Shown: positions 51,822 through 61,824, counted from the stretch's first letter. The stretch is DNA of 64,000 bases from an uncultured Candidatus Saccharibacteria bacterium (GCA_937990725.1 CALKQS010000004.1:62001-126000), one strand, 5' to 3'. Translations and numbers: made by a program. Notes: a model not told the origin generated them from the sequence alone.

Positions 51822-54800
51822 CTATTCTCGCTCTTCTATACGCCGCAGCAGATCCTCCTCAAAGGCGAGGATGCCTTTGTAGGTGGCTGGGTAGTGGCTG
51901 GTGTCGGGCAGCTGGAGCTGGGTGATGCAGTGCCACACGGCGGCAATGAGCTGGGCAAACTCATCCAGCTCGGCTTGGGAAAAGCTGGTGCTGAGCTGGT
52001 GGATAGCGCCCGTATCCTTATCTGGCTCGACGAACTGCAGCGTGGCCCCGGCAAAGTCGTAGCGCGCATAGTCGCGCGAGTGGCGCACGAGGAGCTCGTA
52101 GAACATCAGCTGCTGGCGGTATTTGTGCAGCTTAATCTTCTCGGCATCGGTGCGGCCCTGCCAGCTGCGAGCGGGCTTGCCCGTTTTGTAGTCTGTAACG
52201 GCGATGGTATTGGCAGTGTGGTCGATATCGACAAGATCGAGCGTACCAGTAAGGCGAGCATCACCGAGCACCACTCCTTGGCCGGCAAAGCTCAGCTCGG
52301 TCTTTTGCTCGGGGTGGAAGGTGTGCGCCTTGGCCTGCAAGAAGGCGCTCAGTGAATCCAGCCCCTTGCGGCTAAAGTATGCGAAGTCCTCTGGCCTCAG
52401 CGGCTGGCGGCTGAGCTCTTGCTCGAAGTCGCCCAGGATATCCTCAGCCGGCCGCACCTTGCCCGTGGCAGTGAGATGGGTGTGCGCACGCTGCAGCACG
52501 TGGTGGATGGCATTGCCGTAGATGGCATGCGGGCTCGGTGCCTGCGGAAAGCGCAGCAGGTAGTTGGTCAAGAAGGCCGCGGGCCCACCGCGCGACACGT
52601 CTAAGAAGGCAGTAAGGTGGGTGCTAGAGAGCTTATATTGCTCGAGCATAGGCTGGAGGAGCTGCTGCAAATCGGGCTCGGGTGTGCCAACTGGCGCAAG
52701 GCGGCGCTGCCAGTCGGTGGTGAGCTGCGCGGTGAGGCTTGGCACGTCGCTGGGCATATCAACAGTGGTGGCAGTGAGGTCAACGCCGTCGAGGAAGCTG
52801 GCCGGTAGCGTCGCTTTGCCAGTATCATCTTGGGTGCTGTAGCTGATGGTGAGGTGGTTGCGTGCCCGCGTCATGGCAACGAAAAAGAGGCGGAGGCGCT
52901 CGTCGTACGTATTGCCGGCGGGGGCAATAGCAAGATTATCTGGATAGGTGATGAGCGACACAGGTGAGCGCACGCGCCGCCCCCAGGTGCTATCAATAGC
53001 GCCCATGATATAGACATGGCCAAACTCTAGTCCCTTGGCCTTGTGCGCTGTCATGAGGTTGATGCGGCCGGTGTGTGCCTCGGTGCGCTGGCGAATGGTG
53101 GTGATGGGTGTCTTGAACTGCCGGTGCAGGCTGAGGAGGTCGAGCATATCGGCAAGCCGGAGCGCCTCATCATCACCACGATGTTCCTGGGTGCGGCTGC
53201 GCAGCGTCCGCAAAGCCTCGAGGCAGGCGAGGTATGCATCGGGTTGCTCGGCAAGCCTCTCGCGCGAGAAATAATAGTCGTACAGTGGTGAGCGGTAGCT
53301 TATGGTGGGCATTGCAGGGGCTGCTTCGGTGGAGAGGCTGATGGGTTGGTCGAATTGGGCCATCTGCTGCGCCATATATTCGGTGATGACACTGGCTATG
53401 GCGGCCTGAGTCTTTTGGCTATCGGCTGGCTGTGGGATACCAAGCAGGTCGTCCAGCACCAGCTCGAGTGGCTGGTGCTGCGCATGCCACGCCATATGGA
53501 TCAGCCACACCATCAAGGGTTGGAAGGTTGGGCTCGCCATCATTGTCTCGCCCCACGTTTGGCGGTTGCGCCACGCCTGGAGGCTGAGCTGCCAAATATC
53601 CTGGCTGGCAAAACCAAAGGCCGGGTGTGCTATCAGCTCTGGCAGCAGGCTATCGGCGGTGGGAAACTCCCCTGCTGCTATGGCTTCGACCACCCGTGCG
53701 AGCAGCTCGAGCACCTGGATGACAGGATTATCAAGAATATTGTCGCGCCGCTCGTAATTGATGGCAATCCCTGCCGCCTGCAGGTGCGGCACCAGCGCCA
53801 CTAGCTCGCGGTGACGCCGAGCCAGGACGGCAATCTCCTCGGGCGGCGTGCCACTGTCGATCTGCTGGCGGATCTGCTGCGCTAGCCATTGGCGCTCGGC
53901 TAGGCTGGTGGGCAGCTCGGCCAGGCTGACGGCAGTCTGAGCAGGCTGATGATGGGCCGTGAGCGTCTTATCGAGCTCGGGAAGCACCGCCTCTAACCGG
54001 TCACCCCCCTGGGTAATGACGGCGCGGGCAGGTGCGAGGATGGCCTTGCTAGAGCGGTAGTTATCCGTCAAGACGATCAGCTGCACATCACGGTAGTGGC
54101 TGCGGAAGTGGTGAATATTGCTCACATCTGCTCCTTGGAAGCTGTAGATTGCTTGGTCGTCATCCCCCACCGCCATAATGTTGGGTCGACCCTCGTGGAC
54201 GGGGCTACTTGTTAGCGAAAAGAGGATGCGCAGCTGCGCGAGGTTGGTGTCTTGGAATTCATCCACCATGATGTATTGGTACTGCTCCTCGAGATTAGCG
54301 CGCAGCTCAGGCTGGGTATCGAGCGCCTGAGCGAGCTGGAGAATCATATCATCGTAGTCATAGAGACCAGCTGCGCTCAGCTCGGTGAGATATGCATCAT
54401 AGACCTCAGCCAGGGCGCGCAGCTTGGTGAGGCGCTTGCGGTCTTTCAGGACATAGCTTCCAGTAGCATCCTTCTCGCACCAGTGGTTGCGCCAGGCGGT
54501 GAGCGGTGTGGTCTTGCCGCTATCAAGCGTCTCGTCGATCGCCCGAGCCAGGCTCAGCGAGAAGCTATCGGCCAGCGGTGGGATGGTGGGCGGCAATGGC
54601 GGCAGTGGTAGCTGAGCTGCTTCGCCCGCCAGCGGGGCAAGCTTGCCGGCCATCGGTTTGCTTATCCGCCCAGCCGCAAAGACCTCGCTGAGGCGTGGCT
54701 CAACGGCTGCTACGAGCGCCTCATCCGCATCGATGACTTGCCGAAGCTCTGTGCTACTGAGGCCAGCTTGCTTGAGCTGGCTAATACTGCGGCTAATGTC

Positions 54801-55253
54801 TTGCAGATAGGTAAACTCACCATTTTGCTTACTACTCAACGGGTTATGATGATCGAGCTGGCTCAGGATACCACGCAAAATCTCGTAGCTGCCGAGCTCG
54901 TCGGTAGGCTTACGTGATGCACCGTGATAGAAATACTCCCGGTGGTGATTAATCACCTCACTGCCAAAGCTATGGAACGTATGAATAGCGACGCGGTAGG
55001 CATCTGCCCCAATGATACTGCGCAGCCGCTGACGCATCGCGGCTGCCCCGCTGTCGGTAAAGGTGAGGCAGAGAATATTCTCAGGCAACACGTCCGTCTG
55101 GCGCAGGATGTTGGCAGCGCGCATGCTGAGCAGCTCCGTCTTGCCGGTGCCGGGGCCAGCCACAACGAGTAGTGGCCCATCGATGGTGTCGACGGCGGCG
55201 CGCTGCTGGCTATTGAGGTGTGTGTATCGAGTCGAAAATTCGTGTTCAGACAT
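51822..55253 (-). CDS. UvrD-family helicase fused to a PD-(D/E)XK nuclease
   Basis: About 1143 aa. Superfamily 1A helicase motifs are complete: Walker A GPGTGKTELL (about 33-42), DEFQDTN (motif II), GDDDQAIYSFQGAD, NYRSS, and MTAHKAKGLEFGHVY and VAMTRARNHLTIS. The C-terminal domain has the RecB/Cas4-type nuclease core GTLDLVDID...VTDYKTGK. This is the AdnA/AddA-like plan for processing double-strand ends; no partner subunit is next to it. The ATG at 55253 is required because upstream codons overlap the divergent gene; GATAAT (55260-55265) lies 6 nt before it. Confidence 0.95.
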   Translation of the reverse strand: MSEHEFSTRYTHLNSQQRAAVDTIDGPLLVVAGPGTGKTELLSMRAANILRQTDVLPENILCLTFTDSGAAAMRQRLRSIIGADAYRVAIHTFHSFGSEVINHHREYFYHGASRKPTDELGSYEILRGILSQLDHHNPLSSKQNGEFTYLQDISRSISQLKQAGLSSTELRQVIDADEALVAAVEPRLSEVFAAGRISKPMAGKLAPLAGEAAQLPLPPLPPTIPPLADSFSLSLARAIDETLDSGKTTPLTAWRNHWCEKDATGSYVLKDRKRLTKLRALAEVYDAYLTELSAAGLYDYDDMILQLAQALDTQPELRANLEEQYQYIMVDEFQDTNLAQLRILFSLTSSPVHEGRPNIMAVGDDDQAIYSFQGADVSNIHHFRSHYRDVQLIVLTDNYRSSKAILAPARAVITQGGDRLEAVLPELDKTLTAHHQPAQTAVSLAELPTSLAERQWLAQQIRQQIDSGTPPEEIAVLARRHRELVALVPHLQAAGIAINYERRDNILDNPVIQVLELLARVVEAIAAGEFPTADSLLPELIAHPAFGFASQDIWQLSLQAWRNRQTWGETMMASPTFQPLMVWLIHMAWHAQHQPLELVLDDLLGIPQPADSQKTQAAIASVITEYMAQQMAQFDQPISLSTEAAPAMPTISYRSPLYDYYFSRERLAEQPDAYLACLEALRTLRSRTQEHRGDDEALRLADMLDLLSLHRQFKTPITTIRQRTEAHTGRINLMTAHKAKGLEFGHVYIMGAIDSTWGRRVRSPVSLITYPDNLAIAPAGNTYDERLRLFFVAMTRARNHLTISYSTQDDTGKATLPASFLDGVDLTATTVDMPSDVPSLTAQLTTDWQRRLAPVGTPEPDLQQLLQPMLEQYKLSSTHLTAFLDVSRGGPAAFLTNYLLRFPQAPSPHAIYGNAIHHVLQRAHTHLTATGKVRPAEDILGDFEQELSRQPLRPEDFAYFSRKGLDSLSAFLQAKAHTFHPEQKTELSFAGQGVVLGDARLTGTLDLVDIDHTANTIAVTDYKTGKPARSWQGRTDAEKIKLHKYRQQLMFYELLVRHSRDYARYDFAGATLQFVEPDKDTGAIHQLSTSFSQAELDEFAQLIAAVWHCITQLQLPDTSHYPATYKGILAFEEDLLRRIEERE

Positions 55254-55322
55254 GTCTCCATTATCGCACACTCGCCGCATCGGCTCTAGCGGCTTGGCCG
55301 AGATTCCGGTATAATAATTGTC

Positions 55323-55814
55323 ATGGACTTTGGTAACCATATGGATGTCGCATATGTGCAAAAGGCTCTCGCCGCACGCTTTGGCGTGCAGCTGGTGATC
55401 GATCGCGTGGTGGCGCGCAATATTGCCGCGGGGCTTGCTGCCAAGGCATCGGTGTTTTTTGCGACAGATGGGCAACTCTATTGCTTGGTCTATGGGCCAT
55501 CGCGCCTCTTGCTTGGCGATGTGAAGAAGATCGCGGTGCGAATTGGTCTGCGCGCTGAGACATTCTTTCCACCCCGCGGTCAGCCAGAGTATTTTGACAA
55601 ATTTGGCCGGCAGAAGTTTCGTGAGATCTTCCCCGGCTTTGGGCGCATCACCGATCGCGACATCATGTACTATCGTACCCTTGCGCCATATAATCCAGCC
55701 CTCATCCTGGTTGATGAGGTGAAGGACGGCCATATTTATCAAGCAGATAGCGACGCGCGCAGTGGTTGGCGGGTTGCCGCGAAGTGTCAATATCATCGAG
55801 GAGAGGTAAAATAA
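55323..55814 (+). CDS. conserved-looking protein of unknown function
   Basis: 163 aa, soluble, mixed alpha/beta, no motif that I recognise. It is dense in coding signal and lies 4 nt upstream of the P-type ATPase gene, so they form an operon. TATAAT at 55311-55316 lies 6 nt before the ATG (leaderless). Possible roles include a regulatory or accessory factor for the transporter. Confidence 0.8.
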   Translation: MDFGNHMDVAYVQKALAARFGVQLVIDRVVARNIAAGLAAKASVFFATDGQLYCLVYGPSRLLLGDVKKIAVRIGLRAETFFPPRGQPEYFDKFGRQKFREIFPGFGRITDRDIMYYRTLAPYNPALILVDEVKDGHIYQADSDARSGWRVAAKCQYHRGEVK

Positions 55815-55818
55815 CGAT

Positions 55819-58140
55819 ATGAAGGATTATCTAGCAATCATCCGGCGCAACTTTGTCTCGCCCATCGTGCTGGCAATTTTGCTTCTTGCCATGGCGCTGC
55901 TCTATGTGCGGGAGTACCGCGATGCGTGGTTTATATCATTCGTCATTATGGTCAATTCCCTGATCGGTGCGGTGCAAGAGATTCGGGCTAAGCGCGCTCT
56001 GCGTAAGCTCGAGCTAATGAGTGCACCGCGCGCTCGCGTTGTCCAGGCCGATGGGACAATCACCGAGGTGTTCTACGATACGTTGCAGGTTGGCGATACT
56101 CTCGCACTACACACTGGCGATGAGCTACCCGCCGACGGTGTCGTGCTCGACGCAAAAGGCCTGGAGGTAAACGAGAGCATGCTCACGGGCGAATCTGCCG
56201 CGGTAGACAAAGCACCGGGCGATGCCATCTACGCCGCCACAACAGTGGTAGCAGGCACAGCACATGCGCGTGTGACGGCGGTTGGTAGCGCCACCAAGGC
56301 TGGTGCAATCAGCACCGTGCTCAAGCAATACGCGCCGCAGCCTACCCCACTCCAGCGCGCCATCCAGCGCGCCATTACCGTCCTCACCTATGGCGCAGTG
56401 GTGCTGGCACTGCTTATCTTCGCGCGCTATCATGTTGCGGGGTTGCAGGCGGTCAGCATCCTCAAGACAATTATTACTGCGGCGATCACAGTCGTGCCAG
56501 AAGGGCTGCTCCTGGCGAGCTCGCTCCTGCTTGCCTTTGGCTCACTGCGCCTGGCTCAGGCTAAGGTCTTACCTCAGAAGCTTTCAGCTATTGAAGCAAT
56601 GGCACTGCTTGGCGTGCTCTGTGTGGATAAGACGGGTACCTTGACGAGCGACGACGTGACCTTCGAGCAGGCTGCGTCGTTTGATGCATCAGCTAATGAC
56701 GAGGTGGTCGCTCAGTACGCTGCTCTTGTTGCTTACGAAACCAGTGGTGGCAATGCGACTGGCCAGGCAATTCTCGCTGCGCACCAGACTCCCACAGCAC
56801 ATGTCCAAGAGGTGATGGCGTTCTCATCGAGCCGGAAAATGGCAGGAGTGCGGGCCGAGATTGATGGCTCAGTGCAGACGCTGATGCTAGGCGCACCAGA
56901 GTTTGTGGCGCGGCTTGCCCCGCTTTCGCCTGCTCAGCAAGCTCAGATCGACGCCTGGGCAAATGATGGCCTGCGTGTTCTCCTACTCGCCCGCTTTGCC
57001 GACAGCACCGTGCCACTCAAGCAGCTCACCGCTGGCTCGGGTCAGCCGCTGGGGGCGATCGTCCTGCGCAACAGTCTGCGCCATGGCGTGGTCGATACTG
57101 TGCGATTTTTGCAGGGCCAAGGAGTGACGATTCGCGTTATTAGCGGGGATAATCCGCGGACGGTCAGCTACATTGCCAAGGCAGCGGGGATCGATCAGCC
57201 TGAGGCGGCTATTACCGGGGCAGAACTTGCCCAGCTGGATGATGCGGCCTTTGCTCAGGCGGCCGATACCCACACAATCTTTGCCCGCGTCTTGCCCGAG
57301 CAAAAGGAGCGGCTCATCGCGCACTTCTCAGACCAAGGGCGATTCACTGGCATGGTGGGCGATGGCGTCAATGATGCCTTGGCGCTCAAGCGAGCCGATC
57401 TTGGCGTTGCGATGTATGCTGGTGCACCGGCCAGCCGGCGCGTTGCCGATATCATCTTGCTCAACAATTCCTTCACGTCATTGCCACTGGGGATGCAGCT
57501 CGGTAATCGCATCATGCAGGCCATTGAGCTCATTGGCGTGCTCTTCTTCCATAAGATTATTTATGGTGTCGTGCTACTGGCCATTACCCTCACCCTCGGC
57601 ATTATGTACCCATATGCGCCGCGCCACCTTACCTTTATGAATATCTTCCTCGTGACGATGCCGACCATTATGTGGACGCTCTTCCCGCCCTCACCGCGGC
57701 ATCGGATTGACCCGCGGCGCTTTTGGCACGACACCCTGCTTGCCGTGGCACCAATCGCCGTCCTGACTGGACTCGCAGTGGCTAGTGTATATTGGCTTGG
57801 CCGCACACTCTACCCAGATCGCCTTGGCGAGGTAGCAACGATGACGGTGCTGGTGGCGACCTTCTATGGTGTGTATCTGGTATTTTTGGCTGGCCGCATG
57901 CTCGGCATCCAGCTGGATAAGCGGGCTCACCTTGCGCGCACGCTGTATATGCTTGCTGTATTGCTCGTGACAGTAGTGAGTTTTGGCGTCGGCCCGCTCC
58001 GTGAGTTTTTCGATTTCACCCCGCCAAACCTACTCCTCCTCTGGCCCAGCATTGCCATTATTATTCCAGTAACCATACTGCAATGGTGGTGGGCTCGGCG
58101 TGTGGGCCGGCGCTTTGTGGTGGCGTCTCGTGCTGAGTAG
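55819..58140 (+). CDS. P-type cation-transporting ATPase (CtpE-like)
   Basis: 773 aa. It has the actuator motif TGES, the VPEGLL ion-site helix, the phosphorylation site DKTGTLT with Asp270, nucleotide-domain sequences, and the hinge GDGVNDALALKRADLGVAM. About eight to ten membrane helices are expected. The layout and VPEG site resemble Mycobacterium CtpE (calcium) more than heavy-metal pumps, as no CPC motif or metal-binding N-terminus is present. Ion specificity is inference. It is co-transcribed with the 163-aa gene; GAGGAGAGG lies before the ATG. Confidence 0.92.
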   Translation: MKDYLAIIRRNFVSPIVLAILLLAMALLYVREYRDAWFISFVIMVNSLIGAVQEIRAKRALRKLELMSAPRARVVQADGTITEVFYDTLQVGDTLALHTGDELPADGVVLDAKGLEVNESMLTGESAAVDKAPGDAIYAATTVVAGTAHARVTAVGSATKAGAISTVLKQYAPQPTPLQRAIQRAITVLTYGAVVLALLIFARYHVAGLQAVSILKTIITAAITVVPEGLLLASSLLLAFGSLRLAQAKVLPQKLSAIEAMALLGVLCVDKTGTLTSDDVTFEQAASFDASANDEVVAQYAALVAYETSGGNATGQAILAAHQTPTAHVQEVMAFSSSRKMAGVRAEIDGSVQTLMLGAPEFVARLAPLSPAQQAQIDAWANDGLRVLLLARFADSTVPLKQLTAGSGQPLGAIVLRNSLRHGVVDTVRFLQGQGVTIRVISGDNPRTVSYIAKAAGIDQPEAAITGAELAQLDDAAFAQAADTHTIFARVLPEQKERLIAHFSDQGRFTGMVGDGVNDALALKRADLGVAMYAGAPASRRVADIILLNNSFTSLPLGMQLGNRIMQAIELIGVLFFHKIIYGVVLLAITLTLGIMYPYAPRHLTFMNIFLVTMPTIMWTLFPPSPRHRIDPRRFWHDTLLAVAPIAVLTGLAVASVYWLGRTLYPDRLGEVATMTVLVATFYGVYLVFLAGRMLGIQLDKRAHLARTLYMLAVLLVTVVSFGVGPLREFFDFTPPNLLLLWPSIAIIIPVTILQWWWARRVGRRFVVASRAE

Positions 58141-58155
58141 TGCAAAGCAATTAGT

Positions 58156-58188
58156 TTGACATACTTGCATTAACGGGGGTACTATAGT
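58156..58188 (+). promoter_or_regulatory. promoter of the small-paralogue cluster
   Basis: TTGACA (58156-58161) followed after 18 nt by TACTAT or after 21 nt by TATAGT. Confidence 0.5.
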
Positions 58189-58236
58189 ATTTTTAGAACT
58201 AACAGTTTGAACTAACCTTAGGAAGGAATTGTTATT

Positions 58237-58524
58237 ATGTCGAGTAATACGGATAGATCAGCATACGATAAGATCATACGCGCTATGCTGGATGAACCTA
58301 TGACGATTGTGTTAACGACCGAAGAAGTGAGCAAACTAATGGGACTTATTACAGAGCTGACACTTGGCCCCTACGCACCTTCTGAGGAAGAATGGAGACA
58401 GTTGGAAAATGTACACGGCCTTTCCTCTGCTGATTATTACTTAAACATTTCCAAGAAGTTGGGAAGGTTTCTGGACAATTCTACTTCGTCTAGCGACACA
58501 AATAAAGAACACCCTAAAGAATAG
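58237..58524 (+). CDS. small soluble protein, paralogue 1
   Basis: 95 aa, unrecognised family. It shares with the 83-aa protein at 58734 the pattern V-LT-x-E-x-L-x-I-x-ELT-G-x-YAP-x-W, followed by a helix. It is charged, with no membrane segment. GGAAGGA precedes the ATG. The duplication next to its relative suggests dosage or divergence of function. Confidence 0.7.
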   Translation: MSSNTDRSAYDKIIRAMLDEPMTIVLTTEEVSKLMGLITELTLGPYAPSEEEWRQLENVHGLSSADYYLNISKKLGRFLDNSTSSSDTNKEHPKE

Positions 58525-58544
58525 CATAGAAGCATCACCCCAGC

Positions 58545-58700
58545 CATAAGGGGCATACAGGTAGACTAAACCTGTATAATGAGTGTATCTATTCTTGTAT
58601 ATCCTTGCTGGAGATATGGAATGGGTTGGGGTAGAACGACGCCTTAAATCAACCAGTCTCCAGCAATGATACTTGATTTAAAATACAACTCGAGATATGT
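58545..58700 (+). promoter_or_regulatory. structured spacer between the two paralogues
   Basis: Two hairpins: ATACAGGT/ACCTGTAT (about 58556-58579), overlapping a TATAAT, and CTGGAGA/TCTCCAG (about 58609-58665) with inner GGTTG/CAACC. They may act as a terminator-promoter junction or a leader for the second gene. Confidence 0.45.
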
Positions 58701-58733
58701 TTAGTGTAACACTAATACCATAAAGGAGTTTAT

Positions 58734-58985
58734 ATGTCATCCACTGACCCAACGTCAAACCCAGCGAAAAATCACGATCCCGATAGGTTAGTTTCTGTCG
58801 CTCTAACAGTAAAAGAATGGCACGAGCTTACAAGTGCTATTGATGAGCTCACGATGGGTGACTACGCACCTAATAAGGATGGGTGGCGCTGGATGCAAGA
58901 AGTGATGGGTGTTGCAGATCGACAGACAATTATGGATTTGAGCGACAAGATTCTTCGAGCGTGCGATCCAGAACCAAATGAATAA
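58734..58985 (+). CDS. small soluble protein, paralogue 2
   Basis: 83 aa, similar to the 95-aa protein upstream in the VALTVKEWHELTSAIDELTMGDYAP core. AAAGGAG lies 6 nt before the ATG. Function unknown. Confidence 0.7.
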   Translation: MSSTDPTSNPAKNHDPDRLVSVALTVKEWHELTSAIDELTMGDYAPNKDGWRWMQEVMGVADRQTIMDLSDKILRACDPEPNE

Positions 58986-59025
58986 CTAGCGAGCACACGA
59001 AGAAAACAAAGGTGGCGACCAACCC

Positions 59026-59325
59026 TTGAGTAAGATTTCCTCTAATTACCAATCGGTGTCATCACTAGGCGATCCCATCGATGACATGCCAGATCGCTAC
59101 ATTCCAGACAATCTCGATGAAATTATGCAGAGAGTGCACGAGCATGGTGTCGTTCTGAGAAAACATCACATCCAACAGGGTATGAGTGAGCAAGAGTATC
59201 TTCAAACGACAAGAGACACTATTACCTCGCCCTCTATCATTGCTGAGCTTCAGCAGCATGGCGGTCCTACATGGCTATATGGTCGTAAGTTTGGAGATAC
59301 TGAACAAGTTGTCGTAGTCCTCTAA
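59026..59325 (+). CDS. small protein of unknown function with a TTG start
   Basis: 99 aa, polar and helical, unrecognised. The frame opens with TTG at 59026 after AAAGGTGG; internal ATGs would shorten it by 20 or more residues. It follows the two paralogues by 40 nt and is probably co-transcribed. Confidence 0.5.
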   Translation: MSKISSNYQSVSSLGDPIDDMPDRYIPDNLDEIMQRVHEHGVVLRKHHIQQGMSEQEYLQTTRDTITSPSIIAELQQHGGPTWLYGRKFGDTEQVVVVL

Positions 59326-59372
59326 ATATGGAGAGTGAGGCTAGAATTGATGAAGATCAAAATGTAGCATCC

Positions 59373-59891
59373 CTACGATGCACCATCATACCCATACGCA
59401 AATGCCCCTGTCGAAGGCGACAAGCAGAATATATCACCGTGCGACTCTGGGCGATAGCGAGCAACGCACCGACCTCCCTCTCCTGTTGCCGTGCGAAGAA
59501 TGTTGCGTGAGTCGGGCGGTAGATTTTGCTCGATACTAAGCAGTGGCGATGTTTTGCCATACTCACTATACGGCTGCCACGACGAGCAGCCACCAGAGCA
59601 ATCGGCAAAAGGCTGAGCTTGGAGCAACTTCTGGCGTGTCTTCGTGTCTGTGACGTAGCCAAGTACGGTGCCGCTTGGGCTTTCGCGGCTGAGCTGAGGC
59701 GACCCTTTGCTATATTTGACATCGAGCGATTGCGTATATTCGCGAGAAAAGCGCTCCTTAAGCGTCTCAGTTGCATTAACCCGTGCGAATGGTGCATCCA
59801 AAAGCAGATAAGGAAGGCCATACGTAATAGCACTGTAGGTGATAAGGAGAACTCCAACGATAATAATCTTTCTTCGGGTAGAGCGTCGCAT
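59373..59891 (-). CDS. small membrane-anchored or secreted protein
   Basis: 172 aa. A basic start and one hydrophobic helix (about 9-30) act as signal or anchor; the rest is polar with three or four Cys, including DCSGGCSSW. Unrecognised. TATAAT (59899-59904) lies 7 nt before the ATG. Confidence 0.7.
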   Translation of the reverse strand: MRRSTRRKIIIVGVLLITYSAITYGLPYLLLDAPFARVNATETLKERFSREYTQSLDVKYSKGSPQLSRESPSGTVLGYVTDTKTRQKLLQAQPFADCSGGCSSWQPYSEYGKTSPLLSIEQNLPPDSRNILRTATGEGGRCVARYRPESHGDIFCLSPSTGAFAYGYDGAS

Positions 59892-59977
59892 AAAACTTAT
59901 TATAGCCTCATTACCCGGCTATGTACAACTAAGATAAATATTCTCTCATTTCCTCGTGATCCTTAGTGGATTCAGAC

Positions 59978-60436
59978 CTATAACAATGTAAGCAAAAGAG
60001 CGGCCGATACAGCATAGAGGAGAGTGTATGTGATATGGAGTGGCATATTCCATGCAAGGTATGTTCTTACTGTCTTCTCATCATCCAATCGCTGCGCACC
60101 ATTGACAAAAAATTCCGCCTTGGCAAAGCCAGTTACCACATGAGTGGTAAGCATAAGAAATGGAACAGCCGCTGCAACCACGAGTGGAGCTGGTCCTCTC
60201 GTATAGTTGGTAGCGAGAGAAATTATCGACAACATTGCGTGGCCAACCAATACAGCTGTGTGGTGGATCTGCACTCGAGTATTATTATGAAACAGTGCCC
60301 AATTTTGAGATGCGCCAGGTATCTTGTGTTTTAAAATATAATCAAAATAGCGTCCTAAAGTAATAGTATACATAAGCATCATCCCAGCCATAAGAGCTGT
60401 ATAGATAACCTGCATTTGTATCATGAATGCGCTCAT
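59978..60436 (-). CDS. four-helix membrane protein
   Basis: 152 aa, with four hydrophobic segments and a His-rich NNTRVQIHHTAVLVGH stretch after the first helix. Unrecognised; it is reminiscent of small DUF-type quinone or heme-associated membrane proteins, but that is weak. I chose the ATG at 60436 behind GGAAAT; an upstream in-frame start would overlap the next gene. Confidence 0.6.
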   Translation of the reverse strand: MSAFMIQMQVIYTALMAGMMLMYTITLGRYFDYILKHKIPGASQNWALFHNNTRVQIHHTAVLVGHAMLSIISLATNYTRGPAPLVVAAAVPFLMLTTHVVTGFAKAEFFVNGAQRLDDEKTVRTYLAWNMPLHITYTLLYAVSAALLLTLL

Positions 60437-60504
60437 TTTTGTATTTCCTTTCTCAATGTCTGAATCGTGAAGAATCACTTTTTTATAAGAGCGATATAAA
60501 GCCA

Positions 60505-61824
60505 CTACGTAAGCCGGTCAAGCACCACCAAATGCTCACTGTGCGGCGTGCGAGGGAAAAAGTTGTAGCCTCGGTGATAGGCAATGCCGTAGTGTGTGCC
60601 AAGAAGCGCTACGTCGCGCGCCTGAGTGACGGGGTTGCAACTGAGGTAGAGGATGCGCTGCGGCTGGGCGGCGAGGAGCTTGGCAGTGACATCGGCGTGG
60701 AGGCCGGCGCGTGGTGGGTCGAGGATGATGAGCGCATCGCCGGTAATGTGCTCCAGCGCTTGCTCGCTGGGCGCGAGAACAGCCTTGGTCTGGCTTGTGC
60801 GGCCTAGTTGGTGGATATTGCGCTGCATCTCGCGCACTGCATCGGCGTTGATCTCCACCAGTGTGACGTTATCACTGCCAATCGTCAGGCCAATCGTCCC
60901 CACCCCGGCATAGAGGTCGAGCGTGGGCTGGGACGTGCTATCCTGCACCTGGACGAACCGCTGCATGTCGCGCAGTGCTTGCTCGTAGACCGGCAGATTA
61001 ACCTGGAAGAATCCTTCGGTGGCATAGCGAAACGGCACGCCAAGAATGGTATCTTGCAAGACAGGATCGCCAAAGCATGCCAAGCGCTCGGTGATGCGAC
61101 TGGCTGGCGAGCGGGGGTCGGAGTAGATAATCTCGCCGCCCTGGGCTGACAAAGTGGCGGCTTCGTCTGGGCTGATAACATCGCCTAGGCGGTCTTTGGT
61201 ATAAAGCTGCCACACGCAGTTACCCGCTTGGTCGCAGCGGATGAGGAGTGTCTTGAGCTGGCGTGCTGTCACCTGCTTGGTGTGCAGCAGGTCGCGCACC
61301 TGCCGAGCGAGTTGGTTGATCTCTGGCCGAGCTAAGCTCGTCCCGTCAACGACAATTTTGCCCTTGCTCCCCCGCCGAAAGAACGCGAGGTCGAGCGTTT
61401 CGGTGCCATCCTCTGCCCTATCGCTATACCAACTGAGCTCAACTTTATTGCGGTAGCCATAGGGTACATCATCGCAAAAAACGTCAATTGGCTCTGGCAA
61501 GACAATATCGTGCAACTCAAAGGCCTCCTCGATCAGCGCTGCCTTATAATGCTGCTCACTTGCCAGCGGCATAATTTGCCATGGGCTGGTGCTGAGGTAG
61601 CTCTCGGGGTCGCGCGGGGTAATGCGCTCGAGCGAAGCAGCCAGCACCTCAGTCACCACTCCTTCGACGAAGTGCGACTTCTTCTTGGTGATGCGGATAG
61701 TAACAGTCTCGCCCGGTAGCCCACCCCAGACGAAGGCTTTGCGGCCATCATCAAGTGTGCCGAGAGCTTGCCCACCACCGACGATCTTTTCAAGCTGGAT
61801 TGTTGCAAATGTTGGTTTTCTCAT
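60505..61824 (-). CDS. RNA (uracil-5-)-methyltransferase, TrmA/RlmCD family
   Basis: 439 aa. An N-terminal TRAM domain (about 8-60), a central RNA-binding part, and a class I SAM-dependent domain with DLYAGVGTIGL, LILDPPRAG and the catalytic Cys in LYLSCNP. It makes m5U in rRNA or tRNA. No CxxxxxCxxC cluster is visible, so it resembles the iron-sulfur-free RlmCD type. TATACT (61833-61838) lies 8 nt before the ATG. Confidence 0.92.
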   Translation of the reverse strand: MRKPTFATIQLEKIVGGGQALGTLDDGRKAFVWGGLPGETVTIRITKKKSHFVEGVVTEVLAASLERITPRDPESYLSTSPWQIMPLASEQHYKAALIEEAFELHDIVLPEPIDVFCDDVPYGYRNKVELSWYSDRAEDGTETLDLAFFRRGSKGKIVVDGTSLARPEINQLARQVRDLLHTKQVTARQLKTLLIRCDQAGNCVWQLYTKDRLGDVISPDEAATLSAQGGEIIYSDPRSPASRITERLACFGDPVLQDTILGVPFRYATEGFFQVNLPVYEQALRDMQRFVQVQDSTSQPTLDLYAGVGTIGLTIGSDNVTLVEINADAVREMQRNIHQLGRTSQTKAVLAPSEQALEHITGDALIILDPPRAGLHADVTAKLLAAQPQRILYLSCNPVTQARDVALLGTHYGIAYHRGYNFFPRTPHSEHLVVLDRLT

